Assembly: GCF_004122095.1 (NCBI RefSeq)
Contig: NZ_SAWZ01000003.1
Location: 124,001-188,000, forward strand
Length of the DNA stretch: 64,000 nt
Direction of reading: 5' to 3'
From: Pseudoxanthomonas composti
GTDB taxonomy: Bacteria; Pseudomonadota; Gammaproteobacteria; Xanthomonadales; Xanthomonadaceae
The notes below the pieces were generated by a model that did no database searches, had not been told where the DNA came from, and saw only the letters and a list, made by a program, of their open reading frames with translations. Position numbers and translations under genes: made by a program. Positions 20,346 through 27,803 of this stretch are shown piece after piece; positions within the stretch are counted from its first letter, which is position 1; every line of letters begins with the position of its first letter.

Positions 20346-21728
20346 CTGAATCAAAGCGCCAACAATCTCCCCCGCCTGCACCCGCAGCTCCGGGATGGCC
20401 AGGCTCTCCCACAGGCTGCCGATGCGCAGGCTGCCGATGGCGTGGAGGTCCGGCTGCGCCTGGCCCGGGGCGTCGCGCAGGCGGCCGTCCACCTGGCAGT
20501 CAAGGCCGATGCCGTGCGCGCCGGGGCTGGCCAGGCCGCAGCCCTGCAGCTGTTCCAGCAGCGGGTTGCGCATGGCCTGCACGCGCAGCTCCACCCCGGT
20601 GGCGTTGATCACATGGTCCACGTCCAGCGCGAAGGGATGGCCGTGCGCATCGTGGGCGCTCAGGCGCAGGCAGCGGCCCTGGGCCATGGCCAGCTCCAGC
20701 CGCGCCGCGCGCACGCGCAGCTGCCCGCGCGCCCGCAGCGTGTGCAGCAGGTCGTGGACATGCGGGGCGATGCGGTGTCGATGGATGTCCCAGTAGCGCA
20801 CCACATGGCGCAGGAAGCGGCGCTGGTCAGCTTCGCCGAGCGAGCGCCACAGCGCCTGCACGTGCGGGCGCACTTCGTCCATCACCGCCTGCCAGGGCAG
20901 GTCGAGGCGTGCGGCCTGGCGCGCGGCGGCCCGCACGCGGCGCATGCGCGCGCGCAGGCCCTCGCCGAGCAGGGCCTCGGTGTCCAACAGCGTGGACCTG
21001 GCGTGCGCCGGATCGTGCGGCAATGGCAGCAGGCCGTGGCGCGAGAGCAGGTGGATCGGGCCGGTGTGCCCCTGCGCATGCAGGCTGAGCACGGTGTCGG
21101 CCATGCTCAAGCCGGTGCCGACGATGGCCACCGCGGCCTGCGGCGGGATGCGCGCCAGCGCCGGCAGGTCCCAGGCGTCCACCCGCATCGATGCGGGCAG
21201 GGACGCGGCCCCGCGCACCGGCAGCGGGCGCAGGGCATTGCCGCAGGCCAGGACGATGTCTTCGGCCTGCAGCTGGCTGCCGTCTTCCAGGGTCGCGCAG
21301 AGCAGGCCTTGCGCCGTGCGCTCGACGCTGCGCGCGCGCAGGCGCCGATGTTCCAGCGTGGCCATGCTGCCCGCCCGCACCTGGGCCAGGCGCTGTTGCA
21401 GATAACGGGCGAAGTCGCGGCGCGGCGCGAAGCGATGCGCCAGCTGCGCCTCCCCCTCGTCCTGGCCATCTGCTAGCAGGAAGTCGATGAAATCCCCGGG
21501 CCGCTGCGGCCACAAGCTCATGCGCCCGGCCGGCACGTTGAGCACATGCTCGGCGCGGTCGGTGGCATAGGCCACGCCCTGGCCGAGCGTGGCGGCCGGC
21601 TCCAGCACCACGATGCGCATGGGCGCGGTGGCGGCCTCCAGCAGGCGCAGCGCGACCAGCGTGCCGGCGGCGCCGCCACCGACGATGGCGACCTGGCAGT
21701 GGTCGGGCAAGGGGGACATGGCGGGCAT
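20298..21728 (-). CDS. FAD/NAD(P)-binding protein (NAD_binding_9 type)
   Basis: Flavoprotein of up to 476 aa. A dinucleotide-binding fold lies at the N-terminus (VAIVGGGAAGTLVAL), followed by the family signature GVAYATDRAEHVLNVPAGRM and a second nucleotide-binding stretch (VAIVGTGLSMADTVL) mid-protein. Proteins of this family are uncharacterised oxidoreductases; the substrate is unknown. Two starts are possible, ATG 21728 and ATG 21719 (MSPLPDHCQ), neither with a clear ribosome-binding site. The last 15 or so residues (KRVERNEERVGAGEE) are encoded entirely by the intergenic repeat, whose TGA is the stop codon. The native C-terminus was therefore replaced or extended. Confidence 0.8.
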   Translation of the reverse strand: MPAMSPLPDHCQVAIVGGGAAGTLVALRLLEAATAPMRIVVLEPAATLGQGVAYATDRAEHVLNVPAGRMSLWPQRPGDFIDFLLADGQDEGEAQLAHRFAPRRDFARYLQQRLAQVRAGSMATLEHRRLRARSVERTAQGLLCATLEDGSQLQAEDIVLACGNALRPLPVRGAASLPASMRVDAWDLPALARIPPQAAVAIVGTGLSMADTVLSLHAQGHTGPIHLLSRHGLLPLPHDPAHARSTLLDTEALLGEGLRARMRRVRAAARQAARLDLPWQAVMDEVRPHVQALWRSLGEADQRRFLRHVVRYWDIHRHRIAPHVHDLLHTLRARGQLRVRAARLELAMAQGRCLRLSAHDAHGHPFALDVDHVINATGVELRVQAMRNPLLEQLQGCGLASPGAHGIGLDCQVDGRLRDAPGQAQPDLHAIGSLRIGSLWESLAIPELRVQAGEIVGALIQKRVERNEERVGAGEE

Positions 21729-21743
21729 TCTAGAAGCGCCGGG

Positions 21744-22655
21744 TCACGCGGCAGTTACGCGCTCGCCGCAGGTTTCGGCGAAGGCCTGGACCATGAAGTC
21801 GATGAAGGCCCGCACCTTGGGCGCCAGGTGGCTGCGGCTGGCATACACGGCGAAGATCCGCACCGGCGGGATGCGGTAGTCGGGCAGCAGCCGCACCAGG
21901 CGGCCTTCGTCCAGCGCCTGCCCGGCGATGAAGTCCGGCTGCAGCACGATGCCCATGCCGGCGATGGCGGCCTCGCGCAGCAGGTCGCCGTTGTTGGCGC
22001 GCAGGTGCTCGTGCACCCGCACCGACTCCTCGCCATCGGGCCCGGTCATGCGCCACACGTCGCCGCCGTGGTAGTAGCGATAGCCCAGGCAGCGGTGCTT
22101 GGCCAGCTCGGCCAGCGTGGTCGGGGTGCCGGCGCGGGCCAGGTAGTCCGGCGAGGCGCACAGCACCAGCGCCGATTCGGCCAGCAGCCGGGCGATCAGG
22201 GTCGGGGCCGGCTCGCGGGTGATGCGGATGGCCACGTCGTAGCCTTCCTCCACCAGGTCGACCATGCGGTCTGACAGGTCCACGTCCACGCTGATCTGCG
22301 GATACAGCTCTGCAAAGCGCCCCAGCAGCCCGCCCATGCGGGCGATGCCGAAGCTCACCGGCACGTTGATCCGCAGCTGTCCGGACGGCGCCAGCGCCTG
22401 CGCGGTGACCGCCGCCTCGGTGGCGTCCAGCTCGGCCAGCAGCGCCAGGCAGCGCTCCTGGTAGCTGGCCCCGGCGCTGGTCAGGCTGACGCGGCGGGTG
22501 GTGCGGTGGAGCAGGCGCGTGCCCAGGCGCTGTTCCAGCCAGGCCACGTGCCGGGTCACGCTGGCGGTGGACATGTCCAGGGCCTCGGCCGCGGCGCTGA
22601 AGCTGCTGCGCTCGGCGACGGTGGCGAACACGCGCATGGCCTCGATGGTGTCCAT
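21744..22655 (-). CDS. LysR-family transcriptional regulator
   Basis: LTTR of 303 aa with an N-terminal winged helix (MDTIEAMRVFATVAERSSFS, AAEALDMSTASVTRHVAWLE) and a periplasmic-binding-type effector domain from about residue 90. The subgroup resembles the DsdC/AaeR-like regulators with the LGTRLLHRTTRRVSLT signature. It is divergent from a LigB-type dioxygenase gene with a 118-bp gap, the usual layout for a LysR regulator and its target. CAGGGA lies 5 bp before ATG 22655. The effector is unknown. Confidence 0.9.
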   Translation of the reverse strand: MDTIEAMRVFATVAERSSFSAAAEALDMSTASVTRHVAWLEQRLGTRLLHRTTRRVSLTSAGASYQERCLALLAELDATEAAVTAQALAPSGQLRINVPVSFGIARMGGLLGRFAELYPQISVDVDLSDRMVDLVEEGYDVAIRITREPAPTLIARLLAESALVLCASPDYLARAGTPTTLAELAKHRCLGYRYYHGGDVWRMTGPDGEESVRVHEHLRANNGDLLREAAIAGMGIVLQPDFIAGQALDEGRLVRLLPDYRIPPVRIFAVYASRSHLAPKVRAFIDFMVQAFAETCGERVTAA

Positions 22656-22773
22656 TGTTTCCCTGTACGGAAAGGATCTTGGCTGACAACGCAGTTTATC
22701 CACACTCTGCGGAGGAATAGCCTGCAGTCCTGCCATCCCTGGTGCGGCGCTGCGCCGTGCCGCTCGGAGGAAC

Positions 22774-23571
22774 ATGAACGCCCTGCCTTCGCTCTTCATT
22801 TCCCATGGCTCGCCGATGACGGCGCTGGAGCCCAAGCTGACCGGCCAGCGCCTGGCCGAACTGGCGCGCGCGCTGCCGCGGCCGCGCGCCATCGTGGTCG
22901 CCAGCGCGCACTGGCTGTCCCACGCGCCGCTGGTGGGCGCCGCCGCGCAGCCGCAGACCGTGCATGATTTTGGCGGCTTTCCACCCGCGCTCTATGCGCT
23001 GCAGTACCCAGCGCCCGGCGCGCCGGAGGTGGCACGCCGCGCGGCGGAGTTGATCGCCCAGGCGGGCCTGCCGGTGCAGCTGGACCCGGGCCGCGGCCTG
23101 GACCATGGCGTCTGGGTGCCGCTGCGCATGCTGTATCCGCAGGCGGACATCCCCGTGGTGCCGCTGTCGATCCAGCCGCGCCTGGGCCCTGCCCACCAGC
23201 TGGCGCTGGGCCGCGCACTGGCGCCGCTGCGCGAGGAGGGCGTGCTGCTGATCGGCTCGGGGAGCATCACCCACAACCTGCACGACTGGCGCGGCGCCGA
23301 CCCGGCGGTGGAAGCGCCCTACGTGCGCCCCTTCATCGGCTGGGTGGAGCAGCAACTGCAGCGCGGGGATGTCGATGCGCTGCTGGACTACCGCCGCCAG
23401 GCACCGTATGCCGAACAGGCCCATCCCACCGACGAGCACCTGCAGCCCCTGCACTTCGCCCTGGGCGCCGCCTCGGCCGGCGCGTTCACTGCACAGCGGC
23501 TGGATGCGGGGATCGAGATGGGGTTTCTGGCGATGGATATCTATCGGTTCGATGGCCCATGCGAGGATTGA
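22774..23571 (+). CDS. LigB/YgiD-type extradiol dioxygenase
   Basis: A 265-aa enzyme of the DODA/YgiD family, which cleaves catecholic rings (for example 4,5-extradiol cleavage of DOPA) with a single metal. The metal-binding histidines fall in LFISHGSP (His11), VVASAHWLS (His46) and GSGSITHNLHDW; VHDFGGFP and LDHGVWVPLRMLYP are family signatures. CGGAGGAAC precedes the ATG at 22774. Divergent from a LysR regulator that probably controls it. The last codons (GAG GAT TGA G) resemble a diverged GGAGTGAG unit, and the repeat proper begins 9 bp later. The natural substrate is unknown. Confidence 0.87.
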   Translation: MNALPSLFISHGSPMTALEPKLTGQRLAELARALPRPRAIVVASAHWLSHAPLVGAAAQPQTVHDFGGFPPALYALQYPAPGAPEVARRAAELIAQAGLPVQLDPGRGLDHGVWVPLRMLYPQADIPVVPLSIQPRLGPAHQLALGRALAPLREEGVLLIGSGSITHNLHDWRGADPAVEAPYVRPFIGWVEQQLQRGDVDALLDYRRQAPYAEQAHPTDEHLQPLHFALGAASAGAFTAQRLDAGIEMGFLAMDIYRFDGPCED

Positions 23572-23580
23572 GTAGATGAA

Positions 23581-23704
23581 GCGAGGAGTGAGGAGTGAGT
23601 AACAGCGGCACCGCCTCGCTTTGACTCACTCCTCACTCCTCGCCCCACCCACTCACTCCTCGCCTTTACTCACTCCCCACTCCTCGCTTCATCACTCACT
23701 CCTA
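23581..23704. repeat. GGAGTGAG-family intergenic repeat
   Basis: A short purine-rich arm (GCGAGGAGTGAGGAGTGAG) is followed, across about 20 bp, by a long pyrimidine-rich arm of TCACTCCTC units ending TCACTCCTAG. It fills the whole gap between the convergent dioxygenase and cardiolipin synthase genes. The final CTA is the TAG stop of the cardiolipin synthase gene. Confidence 0.8.
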
Positions 23705-25129
23705 GATGAAGGAATCCGCCAACCGCGCGATTCCCTCGCGGCTCCTGCGCCAGGCCGGGCGGCGGTTCCAGGCGTCCAGGGTGAGGTGTTCGGCATCGGC
23801 CAGGTATTGCGCCTCGATCTGGCGCATGCGCGCCACCACGTTGGGGTCGTAGCAGAGCATGCCGATCTCGGCGTTGAGGGCGAAGGAGCGGATGTCCAGG
23901 TTCATTGAACCGACCAGGGCCATGCTGTCGTCGATGCTCATGTGCTTGGCGTGCAGGAAGTGCGGGCGGTACAGCGCGATCTTGACCCCGCTGGCCAGCA
24001 GCTCGGCGTAATAGGACTCCTGCGCCCAGGCGGTCAGACGCTGGTTGTTGCTCCAGGACAGGATCAGCTGGGTGTCCACGCCCGAGAGCGCGGCGATGCG
24101 CAGTGCGCTCAGCGTGCCGTCGTCGGGCACGAAGTACGGCGTGGTCAGCACAAGCTTGCGCTTGGCCAGGTGGATCAGTGCGTTGACCGTGTCGCGCGCG
24201 TTGGAGAACGGATAGGCCGGGCCGCTGGGCAGCATCTGCGTGGCGCTGTTGGCCTGGCGCTCGGGCGTGGTGACGATCACCTCCAGCCGCTGTCCCGTTT
24301 CCAGGTACCAGTCGCTGGCGAACACCGCCTCCAGGTGCGCCACCGCCGGACCTTCCACGCGCGCGACCAGCTCGCGGTTGGGATAGCCGGGCACGAAGCG
24401 CGGCTCGGCCAGGTTCTGCGACCCCACGTAGGCGGCGCGGTTGTCGAACACGGCGATCTTGCGATGGTTGCGCAGGTCCATGCGGCCGCTGCGGCGCCAG
24501 CGCAGGCCGCCGGGCAGCAGCTCCTGCACCTGCACGCCGCCGGCGCGCAGCCGCCGTGCATAGGCGCGCAGGCCGCGCTTGGCGCCCACCGCGTCCAGCA
24601 TCAAGCGGCACTCCACGCCGCGCGCGGCGGCCTGCAGCAGCGCCTGGCAGACCAGATCTCCCACGCGGTCATCGAACATCAGGTAGTACAGCAGGTGCAC
24701 GCGATCGCGCGCCTGGGCGATGTCCTCGAGCAGCGCGCGCAATGCCTCCTCGTAATCGTCCAGCAGCGTGATCGCATTGCCGTGGGTGGGCATGAAGTCG
24801 CCCAGCCGCTCCAGCAGCGGCACCATCTCCTGTTCGGCGCCCTGGCCCTGCGGTTGCCAGCGCAGCGCGGCCAGCGGCTTTTGCTCCTCGCGGATCACCT
24901 GCGAGGCGTCGGCCTGGCGGCGGATGCGCTCGCGCGAGAGCCAGGGGTGGCCGAACAGCAGGTACAGCGGCAGTCCCGCCAGCGGTACGAAGCCCACCAG
25001 CAACAGCCAGCTGCGCGCCGCGGCCGGGGTGGTGCGCGTGGGGATCCAGCACAGCGCGCCCAGGCGGATGATCCAGTCCAGGATCAGCAACCAGCCGCCG
25101 ATGGCGGAGGTCTCGGTCATCGCATCCAC
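23702..25129 (-). CDS. cls: cardiolipin synthase
   Basis: Phospholipase-D-type cardiolipin synthase (475 aa) that condenses two phosphatidylglycerols at the inner membrane. Two N-terminal membrane helices (WLLILDWIIRLGALCWIP, WLLLVGFVPLAGLPLYLLFG) precede two HKD catalytic motifs: NHRKIAVFDNRAAYVGSQN and LHAKHMSIDDSMALVGSMN. The reading frame opens with GTG 25129; ATG 25120 (MTETSAIGG) is an equally good start. The stop codon is provided by the adjoining repeat. Confidence 0.92.
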   Translation of the reverse strand: MDAMTETSAIGGWLLILDWIIRLGALCWIPTRTTPAAARSWLLLVGFVPLAGLPLYLLFGHPWLSRERIRRQADASQVIREEQKPLAALRWQPQGQGAEQEMVPLLERLGDFMPTHGNAITLLDDYEEALRALLEDIAQARDRVHLLYYLMFDDRVGDLVCQALLQAAARGVECRLMLDAVGAKRGLRAYARRLRAGGVQVQELLPGGLRWRRSGRMDLRNHRKIAVFDNRAAYVGSQNLAEPRFVPGYPNRELVARVEGPAVAHLEAVFASDWYLETGQRLEVIVTTPERQANSATQMLPSGPAYPFSNARDTVNALIHLAKRKLVLTTPYFVPDDGTLSALRIAALSGVDTQLILSWSNNQRLTAWAQESYYAELLASGVKIALYRPHFLHAKHMSIDDSMALVGSMNLDIRSFALNAEIGMLCYDPNVVARMRQIEAQYLADAEHLTLDAWNRRPAWRRSREGIARLADSFI

Positions 25130-25186
25130 GGTGATCGGGTCATGGCCCGATTGTGCGATGCGCCGCGGTGAGGTGGAAGCGAAGGC

Positions 25187-25390
25187 CTACATGCGCGCCA
25201 GCGCGCGCAGGCGCACCGCACCCGGCTCCAGCCCGTGCCGGTCCGCCGCCTGCCGGCGGATCGCATCGAGCACCTGGGCCGGTCGCAGCTGGCCGGATGC
25301 CTCCACGTGCCAGGTCAGGGTCGCCTGGCCCCACAGCACCGGGCTGCCGCCGTCGTAGATCTCGTAGTCGGCGAAGTAGTGGTAGTCCAT
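25187..25390 (-). CDS. 67-aa conserved-looking protein of unknown function
   Basis: Short acidic/aromatic protein beginning MDYHYFADYEIYDGGSPVLW and ending in a helical part rich in Arg and Ala. I do not recognise the family. It starts 5 bp after the stop of the preceding gene, so it is the third gene of an operon with the two dehydroquinase-like proteins. Its size and position suggest a small partner or adaptor. GC-rich codon use matches its neighbours, supporting a real gene. Confidence 0.6.
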   Translation of the reverse strand: MDYHYFADYEIYDGGSPVLWGQATLTWHVEASGQLRPAQVLDAIRRQAADRHGLEPGAVRLRALARM

Positions 25391-25395
25391 GACGA

Positions 25396-25833
25396 TCAGA
25401 TGCCCACGCGCTGGGCGCCGCCTTCCTCACAGCCCAGGTGCTCCAGCGCCAGCGACAGCGCCAGGGTGTAGCTCTGCGCGCCATAGCCCTGGGCCAGGGC
25501 CAGGCGATGGCCGTGCCGGTCGGCCAGGCTGGGCTCCAGCGCGCCGGGGTGGTCGTCGTGGACCTCGATGTAGGTCGTCCCGCAGGCCTGCAAGGTGCGC
25601 TGCAGCTGCGGGCTGCCCGAGCAGGCGCCGGGATCGAGCAAGGTCACCTCGGCCCCGTGCCGCTGGCTGATGCGCACGGCGTTGAGCAGTTCGCGCTCGG
25701 AGGCGCAGCTGCGGATGGCCACGGTGGTGCCGGCGGCGATGGCGCGCTCGATCAGCGCACGCAGCACCTGCGGTGGCAGTGGTGAACATGGGCGGGCCGG
25801 CGTTTCGGGCCCGCGCAGGATGACGATGGACAT
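25396..25833 (-). CDS. type II dehydroquinase-like protein B, probably inactive
   Basis: A 145-aa protein that aligns along its length with AroQ (3-dehydroquinate dehydratase, type II). Opening VILRGPE corresponds to VLHGPN. SERELLNAVRISQRHGAEVT matches the E-L-x-D helix. DPGACSGSP matches NPxAxTHTS. TTYIEVH matches the EVH motif, and GYGAQSYTLALSLALEHL matches the G-x-GAxxYxLAL helix. The catalytic Arg and Tyr of the lid loop are absent (ARPCSPLPP), and the Asn and Thr-His of the substrate pocket are changed. Catalysis is unlikely; a ligand-binding or structural role is possible. Second gene of the operon, 24 bp after paralog A. AAGGA lies about 10 bp before the ATG. Confidence 0.72.
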   Translation of the reverse strand: MSIVILRGPETPARPCSPLPPQVLRALIERAIAAGTTVAIRSCASERELLNAVRISQRHGAEVTLLDPGACSGSPQLQRTLQACGTTYIEVHDDHPGALEPSLADRHGHRLALAQGYGAQSYTLALSLALEHLGCEEGGAQRVGI

Positions 25834-25857
25834 GAATGTGTTTCCTTGTGCAGGGGA

Positions 25858-26268
25858 TCAAGCGGCCAGGCGCGCGCAGGTGCGCTGAGCGATGGCCAGG
25901 GCCATGGCGTAGCGCGCGCGGCGGTCGTCGCGGATGGCCACGACGGCGAGCGCGGCATGTCGCGGCCGCAGCCAGTCCTCCCAGCCCTGGTCGGCGCGGT
26001 CGTGCAGCTCGATGTAGGGCGCGCGCAGGGCATCCAGTGCCTGCCGCAGCGCCGGGCCGCAGCAGGCGCACTGGGCCCGGTCCAGCTCGCAGGACTCCAG
26101 CAGCACCAGCTCGGCGCGCTGGGCGCGTTCGCTGGCCAGGCAGTGCAGCAGCGCATCGAGGCTGTCGCAGGCGGCCAGCTCCAGGCGCGCATGCGGCTGC
26201 GTTGGCAACGCGGGAGGAAGCGCGGGGTCGGCGGCAAGGCCGGGCCCCTGGATGAGCAGGATGGTCAT
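25858..26268 (-). CDS. type II dehydroquinase-like protein A, probably inactive
   Basis: A 136-aa paralog of the following gene. The AroQ-like marks are weaker but in order: ILLIQGPGL at the N-terminus, SLDALLHCLASERAQRAELV (helix then strand), LRQALDALRAPYIELHD (the EVH position reads ELH) and a final RRARYAMALAIAQ helix. The lid loop and the N-P-x-x-x-T-H-T pocket are gone, and a Cys-rich stretch (CELDRAQCACC) replaces it, so enzyme activity is very unlikely. First gene of the operon. The bases before the ATG are pyrimidine-rich, without a Shine-Dalgarno. Its upstream region shares boxes with the kdp promoter. Confidence 0.65.
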   Translation of the reverse strand: MTILLIQGPGLAADPALPPALPTQPHARLELAACDSLDALLHCLASERAQRAELVLLESCELDRAQCACCGPALRQALDALRAPYIELHDRADQGWEDWLRPRHAALAVVAIRDDRRARYAMALAIAQRTCARLAA

Positions 26269-26321
26269 GGAGGGGGACGACAGGCATCAGCGGTGCGGGG
26301 CGCACAGCGTCGGCCGCAGGC

Positions 26322-26372
26322 GCGTAAAGACGCCATGCCGTTCGCGCCGGCTGTGCGTAAAACCTGCGCAAA
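26322..26372 (-). promoter_or_regulatory. candidate KdpE-type triple box upstream of the dehydroquinase-like operon
   Basis: Read on the minus strand toward the gene at 26268: TTTGCGC (26372-26366), TTTACGC 11 bp later (26361-26355), and TTTACGC 33 bp after that (26328-26322). The ATG is about 54 bp further on. The first two boxes are a direct repeat on one helix face, as expected for an OmpR-family dimer. The third may be another half-site or overlap the -10 region. The same 11 + 33 layout is found at 26405-26455 and 27512-27562. Confidence 0.55.
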
Positions 26373-26404
26373 CCCGTTGCTGCGCCGAGGCAGCGCGAGC
26401 CGGC

Positions 26405-26455
26405 GTGACGCGTTCTTTACGCCACAGCCGCCCTGCGGCCATGGCTTCTTTACGC
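26405..26455 (+). promoter_or_regulatory. candidate KdpE-type triple box upstream of the outer-membrane protein gene
   Basis: GTGACGC (26405-26411, a weak match), TTTACGC (26416-26422) and TTTACGC (26449-26455), again with offsets of 11 and 33 bp. The stretch before the third box (CCATGGCTTC) resembles the corresponding minus-strand stretch (GCATGGCGTC), so the two divergent control regions look like inverted duplicates. The ~350-bp gap 26269-26617 otherwise holds no gene. Confidence 0.5.
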
Positions 26456-26617
26456 GCGGCTTTCCTATCGTGGTCGGGTGTCGCGGCGGCGCTTGCTGCC
26501 GGGCGCATCCACCCTCCCTTCTTCGATCGCGGCCCCCACGCGTGCCTGGTGCACGGTTGGACGTCCGTGTGTTGTGATCTGCATGCCGCCACGGCTGCAG
26601 GCATGGAACCGAACCAC

Positions 26618-27469
26618 ATGAACCACGCTGTCCTGTCCTGGCCGTCCCCATCGCGCACGCATCGGCGTGCACGCGCCCTGTCGCTGGCCATGGCCTGCGC
26701 CCTGGCTGGTGTCTGCGGCCACGCCGCCGCCCAGGCCGATGCGGCCCCGATCTGCACCGACCGCCCGACCAAGGCCAACGCCACCTGCACCGTGCCCGCC
26801 GGCACCTGGCAGATCGAAAGCGACCTGGGCAGCTACACCCGCGATACCCAGCCGGGCACGCGCACGGAAACCTTCAACTGGGTCAATCCCACCTTCAAGT
26901 ACGGCCTCACCCAGGCCATGGACCTGCAGCTCAACTGGTCGCCGCAGCTACGTGTGCGCAGTACCGACCGCAGCACCGGCCAGCGCGAGACCTTGAACGG
27001 GGCGGGGGATGTCACGCTGCGGCTGAAGGCGCGCTTCCACGAGGGCGAGCGCGTGAGCGTGGCGGTCATCCCCTTCGTCAAGGCGCCCACCGCCCGCCAG
27101 GGCATCGGCAATGACGCATGGGAAGGCGGGATCGCCCTGCCCGTGAGCGTGTCGCTGCCCAACCGCTTCTCCTTGACCTTCGGCCCGGAGCTTGACCTGC
27201 TGGCCGACAGCGACGGCAGCGGCCACCACCCGGCGCTGGTCAACCTGGTGAACCTGGCCCATCCGCTGGGCCAGCGCGCGACGCTGGCGGTGGAGCTGTG
27301 GTCGTCGATCAACGACGACCCGGCGCGGACCATCGAGCAGGCCTCGGCCGATTTCGCACTGAGCTATCTGGTCAACCCGGCGCTGCAGCTGGATCTGGGC
27401 GGCAACTTCGGGCTCAACGACGCCACCCCCGACGCGCAGGTCTACCTGGGCCTCTCGCACCGCTTCTGA
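26618..27469 (+). CDS. outer-membrane transporter-like protein (Phenol_MetA_deg type)
   Basis: Exported protein of 283 aa. A signal peptide (ALSLAMACALAGVCGHAAAQA) precedes CTDRPTKANATCTVPAGTWQIE, the usual start of MetA-pathway phenol-degradation/transporter-like barrels. The rest alternates in beta-strand fashion and ends LGLSHRF with a terminal Phe, fitting an outer-membrane barrel. Substrate unknown. ATG 26603 (MEPNH) is in frame; 26618 has a GGAA 9 bp upstream and is preferred. It is divergent from the dehydroquinase-like operon and upstream of kdpF on the same strand. Shared promoter boxes suggest co-regulation. Confidence 0.75.
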   Translation: MNHAVLSWPSPSRTHRRARALSLAMACALAGVCGHAAAQADAAPICTDRPTKANATCTVPAGTWQIESDLGSYTRDTQPGTRTETFNWVNPTFKYGLTQAMDLQLNWSPQLRVRSTDRSTGQRETLNGAGDVTLRLKARFHEGERVSVAVIPFVKAPTARQGIGNDAWEGGIALPVSVSLPNRFSLTFGPELDLLADSDGSGHHPALVNLVNLAHPLGQRATLAVELWSSINDDPARTIEQASADFALSYLVNPALQLDLGGNFGLNDATPDAQVYLGLSHRF

Positions 27470-27511
27470 GCCACCCCCGCCGCGGCGCGGGGTTCGCCCA
27501 GAACGCGCGAA

Positions 27512-27562
27512 TTTACGGCGACTTTATGCCGCGGCGCGTGCGCAGGCGTGGAGATTTTACGG
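27512..27562 (+). promoter_or_regulatory. candidate KdpE operator and kdp promoter region
   Basis: TTTACGG (27512-27518), TTTATGC (27523-27529) and TTTACGG (27556-27562) lie 134-184 bp before the kdpF ATG, with offsets of 11 and 33 bp. From memory, the E. coli KdpE site is also a direct repeat of TTTATAC and TTTACAC spaced 11 bp, so the first two boxes are a good KdpE candidate. The region is AT-rich against a very GC-rich background. Confidence 0.6.
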
Positions 27563-27695
27563 CCCCGCGCGCGAGCCTATGTCCGGCCCGGAACGGGCAG
27601 GGCGCCAGAGGCCTTCTTCGTTCCCTGCAGCACCTTTCAATCCAACCTCGTGCGGGCCGCGCGCCCGTGCGCTGGACCCGTGTCGGAGTACGACC

Positions 27696-27788
27696 ATGCC
27701 CGAGTGGCTATCCCTGCTGTGCGGTGTGCTGGTGATCGTGGCGGCAGCCTATCTGCTGTACGTGATCCTGCGTCCTGAAGACTTCTGA
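27696..27788 (+). CDS. kdpF: K+-transporting ATPase small subunit KdpF
   Basis: Single-helix membrane peptide of 30 aa (MPEWLSLLCGVLVIVAAAYL and ten more residues, ending RPEDF) that stabilises the KdpFABC complex. Length and sequence type match KdpF (29-30 aa). GGAG lies 8 bp before the ATG at 27696. kdpA follows after 15 bp. Confidence 0.92.
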   Translation: MPEWLSLLCGVLVIVAAAYLLYVILRPEDF

Positions 27789-27803
27789 GTTCGAGCCACG
27801 ACC

